A stretch of DNA of 64,000 bases from Pseudoalteromonas carrageenovora IAM 12662 (GTDB taxonomy: Bacteria > Pseudomonadota > Gammaproteobacteria > Enterobacterales > Alteromonadaceae), in contig NZ_LT965929.1 of the NCBI RefSeq assembly GCF_900239935.1, positions 659,001 through 723,000 on the forward strand, in the 5' to 3' direction. Position 1 is the stretch's first letter. Each line of letters starts with the position of its first letter. Below, one piece after another: positions 57,341 through 64,000 of the stretch. The position numbers and the translations under genes are program-made. The notes under the pieces are model-generated. The model did no database searches. It was not told the DNA's origin and worked only from the letters and a program-made list of their open reading frames with translations.

Positions 57341-57969
57341 TAGGCATCATCCAGTTTTGAAATTTCAGCTCCAACAATAGCCTCAAGGTTCAATGTGATT
57401 TTATCTGCTGTCCAGTCCCACCATGCTAGTTGAAGTAATTTATCAATAACTGGTTGTTCAAATCTATGTTTAATTATTTGCGCAGGATTACCACCAACAA
57501 CGCTATAAGCAGGAACATCTTTAGTAACGACAGATTTACTCGCAATCACAGCTCCATGGCCAACTTTAACTCCAGGCATTATTGTTGCTTCATAACCAAT
57601 CCAAACATCACTACCAATTTCGGTGTTGCCTTTAAATGGTAACTCACCTTCTTTAGGCATCGACTTTTCCCAGCCATTACCAAAAATGTAAAATGGATAA
57701 GTAGAGAAACCAGAAGCTTTATGATTTGCGCCATTCATTATGAATTTTACATCTTTTGCAATAGCGCAAAATTTTCCGATAATTAACTTATCTCCAATAA
57801 AAGGAAAGTGGTACAGAACATTACTTTCAAAATTTTCAGGACCGTCGGGATCATCATAATATGTGTAATCGCCTACTATTATATTTTCATTTTTAATATA
57901 ATTTTTAAGATATCCAACTTGTGGAAATCCTTTCATTGGCTCTTTATTATTTGGGTTTGGACCAATCAA
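57340..57969 (-). CDS. Vat/CatB-type xenobiotic O-acetyltransferase (cassette gene)
   Basis: 209-aa left-handed beta-helix hexapeptide acetyltransferase. [20 protein letters not shown] and [20 protein letters not shown] are typical Vat starts; [20 protein letters not shown] then [14 protein letters not shown] (catalytic His in NGANH), [20 protein letters not shown] and [20 protein letters not shown] follow. Relatives acetylate streptogramin A or chloramphenicol. Here the protein is intact, but drug activity is not shown by sequence alone. The start is TTG 57969 with AAGGAG 6 nt upstream; the first ATG in frame is 11 codons later. Such genes are common in Vibrio-type cassette arrays. Confidence 0.9.
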   Translation of the reverse strand: MIGPNPNNKEPMKGFPQVGYLKNYIKNENIIVGDYTYYDDPDGPENFESNVLYHFPFIGDKLIIGKFCAIAKDVKFIMNGANHKASGFSTYPFYIFGNGWEKSMPKEGELPFKGNTEIGSDVWIGYEATIMPGVKVGHGAVIASKSVVTKDVPAYSVVGGNPAQIIKHRFEQPVIDKLLQLAWWDWTADKITLNLEAIVGAEISKLDDA

Positions 57970-57993
57970 ATCATACTCCTTACTATTTGTGAC

Positions 57994-58052
57994 ATTTAAC
58001 GCGCTAATCAGTCGAGCCGTTGTTTGGCGTCGGCTGCATTTGCTTGTTAGCT
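57994..58052 (-). repeat. attC site 2 (59-base-element type)
   Basis: 59 bp. On the minus strand from AGCTAAC to GTTAAAT (a perfect GTTRRRY box), with the core AGCCGACGCC...GGCTCG typical of short attC sites. Its left part is translated as the end of the preceding gene ([15 protein letters not shown]), and the stop codon lies inside the site. Confidence 0.88.
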
Positions 58053-58558
58053 TGAATATACTCTAGTCCCATTTCTTTTTTGCATATATCTCCGCTCTCA
58101 AACTTTTCATCAGAATAAAATAGTGCACCAATTATCTTATTATTTGTTGGGTTAAAAGACACACTTAACGAATCAACTCCCTTAGCTTCATTGCGATTGA
58201 TTTTTAAAGTCAAAGAGGTTTGGTTTTCTGTGCGTTGCATTTTAACGTGTGTAACAGAAGAAACTTGGTAAAAAGCAGGGTACAGAATTAAGGAAGAACT
58301 GAACGCGTTAATTAAGGCTTGTTTATCATTCCACTCTGGAATTGATTTCTTATACCTTTCCATTGCAGTTAAGTAATCATGATATTCATCTATTCGATCA
58401 GCAGAGTGATAACTTTTTGATAGGTTCTTAACGTCATAAATATAATTATTGATTTGAATAAGCTCATCACTTGAGCATACGTTAGCGAAGCTCCCTGCTG
58501 TGAAAGTCGAACTTAGTAGCAATACTAAATGACTAAGTTCTTTGATGAAGTAAACCAT
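58004..58558 (-). CDS. Cassette-borne secreted hypothetical protein with attC-encoded C-terminus
   Basis: About 184 aa. Signal peptide [18 protein letters not shown] with cleavage near GSFA; the mature part ([20 protein letters not shown]) is predicted mainly helical, then beta ([18 protein letters not shown]). No family recognised. Two oddities: the first 8 or so residues are antisense to the intron-derived FFDEVNH sequence, so the native start was replaced; and the last 15 or so residues are read from attC site 2. ATG 58558 is chosen; ATG 58573 is also inside the intron remnant. Expression is uncertain because its natural upstream region is gone. Confidence 0.55.
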   Translation of the reverse strand: MVYFIKELSHLVLLLSSTFTAGSFANVCSSDELIQINNYIYDVKNLSKSYHSADRIDEYHDYLTAMERYKKSIPEWNDKQALINAFSSSLILYPAFYQVSSVTHVKMQRTENQTSLTLKINRNEAKGVDSLSVSFNPTNNKIIGALFYSDEKFESGDICKKEMGLEYIQANKQMQPTPNNGSTD

Positions 58559-59377
58559 GACATGCTGATGCATCGTGTTGCTCGTAAAATCAAAGACAAA
58601 GCACTCATGCGCCTACTCGGTAAATATCTGCGAGCAAGGGTAGCAGAACGCGAAACTGGTCTGTGGTTTGAGTCAACCAAGGGAGATCCTCAAGGTGGGC
58701 CATTATCCCCTTTGCTTTCCAACATTTTACTCGATGAATTAGATAAGAAGTTAACCTACAAACGCCTTAAGTTTGCACGTTAGGCTGATGACATAATCAT
58801 TTTAGTAAAAACGAAAAGCGAAGGGCTAATAATCCAACGGGACATTACTGCGTTTATCACTAACCGATTAAAACTCAAAGTGAATGAATCGAAAAGTCGA
58901 GTCGGTCCCGTATCAGGCTCGAAATTTCTCGGGTTTACATTCCGTTACGCTCAAGTGCAGAACCACGAACAGGCGCTAAAGAAATTTAAAGCAAATGTAA
59001 GAGAGCTCACTAACCGCAACTGGGGGATCTCAATGACCCTACAAATTCATAAACTCACGCAGTATTTACGCGGCTGGGGACACTACTACCTGATAGCCAA
59101 CGCTTATCAGCTAACGGTGGATTTAGATCATTGGATCCGCCGTAGGATAAGAATGTGCTACTGGCGGCAATGGCGTAAACCTCGCACCAAAGTAAGCAGT
59201 TTAATGAAATTGGGTGTTAGCGAACGACTCGCCATAGCCTGTGGTATCACCAGTAAAGGCCCTTGTAGAAGCTCAAAAACAAAAGGAATTAACATTGCGC
59301 TAGGTAATGATTACTTAGCGTCACAAGGTTTAGTGTCATTGAGAGATATTTGGATCAATATTCATTACGGGAAATGA
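58529..59377 (+). pseudogene. Group II intron reverse transcriptase/maturase, 5'-truncated, stop at YADD
   Basis: The frame starts at [20 protein letters not shown] (RT domain 3), then GDPQGGPLSPLLSNILLDEL. The catalytic YADD is *ADD: TAG 58780-58782 replaces the Tyr codon. The same frame goes on through FLGFTFRYAQ, the maturase (X) domain LTQYLRGWGHYYLIANAYQL, and the end RDIWINIHYGK. No HNH endonuclease follows, consistent with class C. With RT domains 0-2 missing and the catalytic codon lost it cannot be active. Confidence 0.88.
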
Positions 59378-59446
59378 ACCGCCCATTGCGGACCCGCATG
59401 ATGGGTGGTGTGGGGGCTGGAGGTTAGAGACCTCCGGCTACCCGAT
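58529..59446 (+). mobile_element. Truncated group II intron (class C, attC-targeting type) with broken RT
   Basis: Holds the 3' two-thirds of an intron-encoded reverse transcriptase (58529-59377) and the 3' ribozyme domains. Domain V is the 34-nt hairpin at 59377-59410 (AACCGCCCATTGCGG...ATGGGTGGT); domain VI is the following GGCTGGAGGTTAGAGACCTCC stem to about 59446. The 5' intron half is missing. It lies opposite in orientation to the cassettes, as group IIC-attC introns do, next to the 3' end of the 59464 gene where an attC is expected. Confidence 0.82.
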
Positions 59447-59463
59447 TATGCGATTTTATACAG

Positions 59464-60117
59464 TTAACCATTAGGACTTAAATTCATTGTTTCAATGACA
59501 CTTTTGTCTTTAGCTATATAAGTTAAAATGTCATTGGAAGTCCATTTTAAGTTGCCAATTTGACCGTTGAATAAAAACTCATCTGGCTCTTCTGATAGAA
59601 CCTGCCTTTCGAATATAACTTTGCCATCATTATTTTTCACGATAATGACTAAGTTGAACTGCTCTTCAGTATGCTGAGCATTCAAGCTCGCCGCCATACT
59701 CCTGGCACGGTTATTTTTAGTGCTAACCTCATATGAATTATCAAATTTATCTTCAATGACTCTTCGATATGCTTGCTTAAAAGGCTCTATATCCCAGACT
59801 TTTAGCTCACAGACTTTTAAAAGAGCTGTATAAAGAGTGCTAAGTAAAAACTCTTTTCTTTCAATGCCTTTTAATTTGTAAAAATGATCGAAATCGAAAT
59901 TAGAGTAAAACTTTAGAACGGAGCTACTTTCTTCTGTGGTTCCATCTCGTTGATCAGGCTCACCTAGTTTAATGACTACCCTGTATATATTATCTTCCTC
60001 TAGGCTCTTAAAGTGCCTTTCAAAATGAGCGCAAACACACCTGTTTTCAAGTGTGAAAGCCCTTGAATCATTCAGCTCTAGTTTATATGCCCAAAGTGAA
60101 AACTCTCTAAGCTTCAC
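59464..60117 (-). CDS. Cassette-borne hypothetical protein, 217 aa
   Basis: Soluble. KLREFSLWAYKLELNDSRAF at the start; a C-terminal part with LVIIVKNNDGKVIFERQVLS and a helical middle with FLLSTLYTALLKVCELKVWD. No family recognised. GTG 60117 is preferred because AAGGA lies 6-7 nt upstream; ATG 60135 falls inside the attC edge. Its stop (GGTTAAC) coincides with the expected start of its own attC, which is interrupted about 17 bp on by the intron remnant. Confidence 0.65.
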   Translation of the reverse strand: MKLREFSLWAYKLELNDSRAFTLENRCVCAHFERHFKSLEEDNIYRVVIKLGEPDQRDGTTEESSSVLKFYSNFDFDHFYKLKGIERKEFLLSTLYTALLKVCELKVWDIEPFKQAYRRVIEDKFDNSYEVSTKNNRARSMAASLNAQHTEEQFNLVIIVKNNDGKVIFERQVLSEEPDEFLFNGQIGNLKWTSNDILTYIAKDKSVIETMNLSPNG

Positions 60118-60131
60118 GTTTCTTCCTTTTC

Positions 60132-60239
60132 GCATAACCCTTAAATAAGGGGCGCAGGCATGTGGGGCATAATGGCGAAGCCGCCCCGCATGTATGCGTC
60201 CCAGCGAACGAAGTGAGTGACTTAATTTTTTTGTTAGGT
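60132..60239 (-). repeat. attC site 3
   Basis: 108 bp. On the minus strand ACCTAAC (perfect RYYYAAC) at one end and GTTATGC at the other. The arms GGGACGCATACATGCGGGGC and GCCCCACATGCCTGCGCCCC pair with few mismatches around a central GGCTTCGCC. The stop codon of the 60241 gene is one base away. Confidence 0.8.
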
Positions 60240-60240
60240 G

Positions 60241-60549
60241 TCAGTGCCAAAACTTCCACCAACTTTTATTAGAGGTGTTGATTACTTTCGCTTGGTCGTA
60301 GCAACAGCCGCAAAGTAACTTTATGTTCGCGAATGCTTCAGACTCTTCATTCCAGTCACCACCACATTCTAACCTTTTAACTTCACATTGATTGCACCAA
60401 GCATCTGGTCTTTTGTTGTCGTCTGATTCTGGTGCTGAGTTGTAACCTACTTTGTTCTTCGTTGTCATACTATCCATGAGATGCTGGCACACAAAAGTAG
60501 CTTGTTGTTCACCGTGCTTACAACAATTCACTGTATTATCAGTTTCCAT
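60241..60549 (-). CDS. Cassette-borne Cys-rich small protein
   Basis: 102 aa with ten Cys, in pairs suggestive of zinc binding (NCCKHGEQQATFVC; WCNQCEVKRLEC; LLCGCCYDQ), ending WWKFWH. No family recognised, although such small zinc-ribbon-like proteins are common in cassette arrays. The start at 60549 has AGGAG 5 nt upstream; the frame from 60588 is not supported. It is the first cassette of the array in the reading direction; GTTAGGAG upstream may be the recombination edge of a lost attI or attC. Confidence 0.6.
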   Translation of the reverse strand: METDNTVNCCKHGEQQATFVCQHLMDSMTTKNKVGYNSAPESDDNKRPDAWCNQCEVKRLECGGDWNEESEAFANIKLLCGCCYDQAKVINTSNKSWWKFWH

Positions 60550-60913
60550 CCTGACTCCTAACAATTTAATAGTGCGCTCATCGCGCATATTTCTGCCGAC
60601 TAAACGCTCATTTGTCTACTCTATATAGTTTTAACAAATAACCTAAGGTATTACTATCACTAAGTTTTCTAAAATATTTGAGTTAAGTTAAATAGATCAA
60701 TTTGCGCTCACCGCTCATTTTCGTGAATATATGCGCAAAGAGCAGTTAAACTAATCAATTAACGACGATATTAAGCATATCTCAATGACCGGTAATCGCT
60801 CTGAGTTGTCTTTAACTTAAATCAAACCACCTCAACATCCTATAATATATTTCATGTGCATTTTATAACCAAGAAGTGCTAGCTTAGTGGTAAATTAATT
60901 TAAGGAAATAATT
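60550..60913. other. 364-bp region between cassette array and metY
   Basis: No integrase, no attC arms and no coding frame recognised. The right part holds the metY promoter region: TATAATAT at 60841-60848 is a good -10, but I see no matching -35. ATTTAAGGAAAT just before the metY ATG contains its ribosome binding site. GCGCTCA-type words recur near 60574 and 60704 without clear structure. Confidence 0.5.
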
Positions 60914-62185
60914 ATGAAATTAGAGTCATTAGCACTGCACCACGGTTACGAATCTGAGGCTACGACAAAATCTGCCGCGGTGCCTATTTATCATACTTCA
61001 TCGTACACGTTTGATAACACGCAACATGGTGCCGATTTATTTGATTTAAAAGTACCTGGAAATATTTATACCCGTATAATGAACCCAACCAATGCCGTAC
61101 TTGAACAACGTATTGCTGCAATGGAAGGGGGCATTGGTGCGCTGGCTGTTGCTTCTGGGATGGCGGCTATTACGTATGCTATTCAATGTTTGTGCGAAGT
61201 AGGTACTAATATTGTGAGCACCAGCCAAGTATATGGCGGCACGTATAATTTATTTGCACATACATTACCTAGGCAAGGTATTGAAGCGCGTATGATTAAG
61301 GCTGATGACTTTTGCGCATTCGAGGATGCCATTGACGACAATACCCGTGCTGTTTTTTGTGAATCTATTGGTAATCCGGCAGGTAATATTGTTGATATTG
61401 AGCGTTTAGCACGTATTGCACACAGCAAAGGTGTGCCGCTTATAGTTGATAATACCGTGGCTACGCCGTATTTATGCCGCCCATTTGAGCTGGGCGCCGA
61501 TATAGTGGTTCACTCACTGACAAAGTATATAAACGGGCACGGTACTGCTATTGGCGGCATGATTGTCGACTCAGGTAAATTTGATTGGAAAGCGAATGCC
61601 ACGCGTTTTGCAATGATGAACGAGCCCGATCCGTCGTATCACAATGTGGTTTATACCGAAGCCTTTGCTGAAGCTGCATTTATTGGTCGCTGCAGAGTAG
61701 TGCCACTTAGAAATACCGGCGCAGCGCTTGCCCCTAAAAACGCATCTGACATTTTAATCGGCCTTGAAACCTTAGGCTTAAGAATGGATCGCCACTGCGA
61801 AAATGCACAGCAGTTAGCTGAATATTTAGAAAATCATCCAAAAGTGCTTTGGGTTAATTACGCAGGGCTTAAATCAAGCCCGTATAACGAAATGAGTCAA
61901 AAAATTACCAGTGGTAAAGCATCGGGTATTTTAAGTTTTGGTATTGCGGGTGGCCTTGAAGCGGGTACTCGTTTTATTGATGCACTAAACATGATTTTAC
62001 GCTTAGTTAATATTGGCGATGCAAAGTCGCTTGCGTGCCATCCAGCGTCTACCACACACCGCCAATTAAACGATGAAGAATTAGCAAATGCAGGCGTAAG
62101 TCTTGATTTAATTCGTTTGTCGGTTGGTATTGAAAACATTGCAGACATAATTGCCGATGTAAGCCAAGCGCTCGATAAAGCATAG
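60914..62185 (+). CDS. metY: O-acetylhomoserine sulfhydrylase (aminocarboxypropyltransferase)
   Basis: 423-aa PLP enzyme of the Cys/Met metabolism family that makes homocysteine from O-acetylhomoserine and sulfide. Begins LESLALHHGYESEATTKSAA; YTRIMNPTNAVLEQRIAAME, the VASGMAAI loop, VDNTVATPYLCRPFELGADI, and HSLTKYINGHGTAIGG with PLP-binding Lys204. NIGDAKSLACHPASTTHRQL and LIRLSVGIENIADII close it. The length (about 425) and insertions fit MetY rather than MetB/MetZ. Single gene with terminator. Confidence 0.94.
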   Translation: MKLESLALHHGYESEATTKSAAVPIYHTSSYTFDNTQHGADLFDLKVPGNIYTRIMNPTNAVLEQRIAAMEGGIGALAVASGMAAITYAIQCLCEVGTNIVSTSQVYGGTYNLFAHTLPRQGIEARMIKADDFCAFEDAIDDNTRAVFCESIGNPAGNIVDIERLARIAHSKGVPLIVDNTVATPYLCRPFELGADIVVHSLTKYINGHGTAIGGMIVDSGKFDWKANATRFAMMNEPDPSYHNVVYTEAFAEAAFIGRCRVVPLRNTGAALAPKNASDILIGLETLGLRMDRHCENAQQLAEYLENHPKVLWVNYAGLKSSPYNEMSQKITSGKASGILSFGIAGGLEAGTRFIDALNMILRLVNIGDAKSLACHPASTTHRQLNDEELANAGVSLDLIRLSVGIENIADIIADVSQALDKA

Positions 62186-62222
62186 TTACCTCACTACCTT
62201 TCATAAAAACCTTTAAAGCATA

Positions 62223-62257
62223 AAAAGCGATAGTTGAAAATAAACTATCGTTTTTTA
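62223..62257 (+). terminator. Rho-independent terminator of metY
   Basis: CGATAGTT / AACTATCG stem with a short A-rich loop, preceded by A's and followed by six T. Confidence 0.85.
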
Positions 62258-62375
62258 TGTTTTTCTAAAATCGATTAATAAGTATACCTCTTTATTTTAT
62301 CTACCTTTTTTATAAAACCTTCTTAAGACTTTTATATTTCTACCGTTTGTTTTTTATTCATATGACAATTTTGTA

Positions 62376-62428
62376 TTGACACTAAGATTACTTACTACTA
62401 CATTTGTAACAGTACAACTACAAATGTA
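62376..62428 (+). promoter_or_regulatory. Promoter with two BlaI-type operators
   Basis: TTGACA (62376-62381), 17-bp spacer, TACATT (62399-62404): a near-ideal sigma-70 promoter. TACATTTGTA (62399-62408) overlaps the -10 and TACAAATGTA (62419-62428) follows 20 bp downstream; both fit the TACA-N2-TGTA core bound by BlaI/MecI repressors. This supports autorepression of the two genes downstream. Confidence 0.85.
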
Positions 62429-62443
62429 GTATTAGGAGCGACA

Positions 62444-62824
62444 ATGAAACTTAGTGATTTTGAAATGGATATTATGCAGCTGCTCTGGCAGGAAGAACCC
62501 TGTACCGCCAGTCAACTACATAAAGTGCTTTTAGCTGATAAGCAAAAAGATAAAAAAGTAGCCTATACAACAGTTAAAACTATTGTAGATAGGTTAGAAC
62601 ACAAAGGAGCGATTGAGCGCTGTGGACATGAAGGGCGAGCTATTGTTTTTAGAACAATAGTTACTCAAGACACATTATCGGAGCAAGCTATGCCTAGTTT
62701 TATGCAACGATTTTTTAAAGGTAATTCTCGTAGTTTAATTGCCCACTTTATCAAAGAAGAAAAGCTAAATGATGACGATATAGAATACTTACAAACGCTT
62801 TTAAAAAATAAAAAGTTAGATTAA
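62444..62824 (+). CDS. blaI: BlaI/MecI-family transcriptional repressor
   Basis: 126 aa. The N-terminal winged helix (LSDFEMDIMQLLWQEEPCTA; KKVAYTTVKTIVDRLEHKGA) and the C-terminal dimerisation helix (KLNDDDIEYLQTLLKNKKL) are typical. It binds the TACA-TGTA operators just upstream and would be removed when the neighbouring M56 sensor protease is activated. No beta-lactamase is seen in the window, so the inducer may not be a beta-lactam. AGGAG lies 7 nt before the ATG. Confidence 0.9.
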   Translation: MKLSDFEMDIMQLLWQEEPCTASQLHKVLLADKQKDKKVAYTTVKTIVDRLEHKGAIERCGHEGRAIVFRTIVTQDTLSEQAMPSFMQRFFKGNSRSLIAHFIKEEKLNDDDIEYLQTLLKNKKLD

Positions 62825-62835
62825 AGGAGAGGGTA

Positions 62836-64000
62836 ATGACGGATTATTTACTAACTTGCACACTTATTAGCTTATGTATTTTGCTTACTGTAAAATGGCT
62901 AAAAAATGCCCCAGCACGATTAAACTTTTACATTTTAATGACTGCGTTGGCATGTTGGTTTGTCCCTTGGCAGTACTTTTCCCAGATACCGTTATTTGAA
63001 GGGACAAATCGTTACACATTCAACGTGGCGCAATTAATTCCCGATGTTAAAGCATTAATACCAAACGCTGAACAAGTAGCAACTAAGGACGAATTACAAA
63101 GCGATATGGATATATGGCACTTATTGCCATCACTTAGTAATGTTTTTATGGTTTTAGTTTTAGCTGGTTTTGGATTGTTTTTATTACGTATGGGCTTATA
63201 TGTAAAGCTTATAAAAAATCTATACATTAACTCAAAGCCAAGTCCTGAACTTAAACACATCAAAAATCAGTACCCAATTAGGCTAACAACCCATACAGAG
63301 CCAGCTTTTGCTACCGGGTTAATAAAGCCTGTTATTTGGTTAGAGTCGTCGATGATGAATCGTGAAGAATTAAATTCAGTTATTCAACATGAGGTTACGC
63401 ACTTACAACAAGGTGATATTTATTGGACGTGGCTTATTTGTTTTATAGAAAGCGTTTTTTGGTGGAATCCTATTTGCTCAAAGTTAACTGGTTTGGCGCG
63501 AGAGCAACTCGAACTTAGCTGTGATGAGTTGTGTATGCAAAAGCTAAAAGGTAAATACCAATTGGATTTAGCAAGTTTATTGCTACAAAAGCAAAGTGCT
63601 AAAAGCTCGCCTAACTTTTTTACCCCCCCCACTTTTGAATATTGCTCATTCTAAGAGTTTTAATATTCAGAGGATCAAAATGTTAAACAAGGAAAAAACA
63701 ATGAAAAGTAAATATTTGGTTATGGTTGCGGCGGCAATGTCTTTTAGTGCTTTAGCTGCAGCGCAAATTGTAGATGGTACTACGGGTAGTAAACAGCAAG
63801 TAGTAAAACTTCTCAGGTACCTGTAAAAAGTGAAGCTTATAATCAACAACTTGCACAACTTCTTAAAAGTGCAGCAGGGGCAAAAAGTGATAACACTGAA
63901 CTGTTAAACCAAGCTGCGCAAGGCATTCAACAATGGCACTTAAGTAGAGATAAACTTACAGGTTTTGAAGAAGCTGAAATCAAACTACAAAGCTTTAGGC
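62836..64000 (+). pseudogene. BlaR1/MecR1-like M56 sensor protease, two frameshifts, cut by window edge
   Basis: Starts 11 bp after blaI, with GGAGAGG upstream. Frame 1 (to 63654) holds three membrane helices and the zinc-protease motif HEVTHLQQGD with the later Glu in LSCDELCMQKL. At a C8 run (63625-63632) the frame breaks; one base fewer would continue with LLNIAHSKSFNIQRIKMLNK and the fourth helix YLVMVAAAMSFSALAAAQ. A second break near 63810 (A4; one A more restores the frame) leads to TSQVPVKSEAYNQQLAQLLK and an open frame to base 64000. As written, three short proteins would result. The periplasmic sensor part is a helical domain, not an obvious penicillin-binding fold as far as seen. 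Confidence 0.82.

Larger units (their letters stand above)
56456..60590 (-). mobile_element. Integron cassette array without integrase (CALIN-like)
   Basis: Six or so short genes, all on the minus strand, separated by imperfect palindromes with attC features at 56694-56792, 57994-58052 and 60132-60239. A plus-strand group II intron remnant (58529-59446) interrupts the array. No tyrosine-recombinase (IntI) gene occurs in the window on either side. The borders are the S46 remnant terminator on the left and about 60590 on the right; the right border is uncertain. Confidence 0.8.

Noticed and set aside
60550..60720. attI site or fourth attC before the first cassette
   Set aside because: Only a single GTTAGGA-like edge was found; no partner box or paired arms, so not called as a feature.

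Overview
The window looks like chromosomal DNA of a marine gammaproteobacterium of the order Alteromonadales, most probably Pseudoalteromonas. The base composition is AT-rich. A gene matches the cold-active GH5 cellulase CelG of Pseudoalteromonas in signal peptide, catalytic domain, thrombospondin-type calcium repeats and C-terminal binding module, and the housekeeping genes (RluF, PpnN/Xni, IlvIH, HU, TrhA, YghA-like SDR) are all of gammaproteobacterial type. No rRNA or tRNA gene was seen.

Layout. 1-8686: glycogen operon glgB(partial)-glgX-glgP-glgC-glgA, with glgA cut by one in-frame stop codon. 8779-12179: EAL/HDOD signalling protein, DUF418 membrane protein, rluF. 12196-13316: small decayed genes and a 264-bp MITE-like element flanked by TA. 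13380-18866: RND efflux pair, divergent LysR regulator, alkyltransferase-like protein. 19396-22824: membrane proteins, a YghA-like oxidoreductase and TrhA. 23163-26467: frameshifted celG and a PhoD-type phosphatase. 26707-37543: two small proteins, then a LON-domain protein, an ECF sigma factor with a ChrR-type zinc anti-sigma factor, photolyase, a cyclopropane-fatty-acid-synthase-like methyltransferase and several DUF proteins. Three near-identical candidate ECF promoters (TGATC-N, 18-nt spacer, TA-rich -10) lie 58-60 bp before three start codons, so this stretch reads as a singlet-oxygen type regulon. 37754-41098: HU, ilvIH with a branched-chain leader peptide and attenuator. 41099-53462: M6 protease with a GlyGly-CTERM-like tail, isocitrate dehydrogenase, a ppnN-xni operon, a diguanylate cyclase and an M61 peptidase. 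53643-56400: a PAS-GGDEF-EAL protein and the C-terminal remnant of an S46 peptidase.

56456-60590 is the most unusual part: an array of integron gene cassettes, all on the minus strand, with three attC sites recognisable by eye but no integrase in the window. It holds a Vat/CatB-type acetyltransferase, several unknown genes, and a broken group II intron in the opposite orientation, as expected for attC-targeting (class C) introns. The array ends next to metY (60914-62185). The window closes with a BlaI/BlaR1-like pair (62444-64000) that has a textbook promoter-operator region; the sensor gene carries two frameshifts.

Several genes are disrupted (glgA, celG, S46 peptidase, intron RT, blaR1-like). 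Three of the breaks lie in or beside homopolymers, so sequencing or assembly error must be weighed against real pseudogenisation or slippage.
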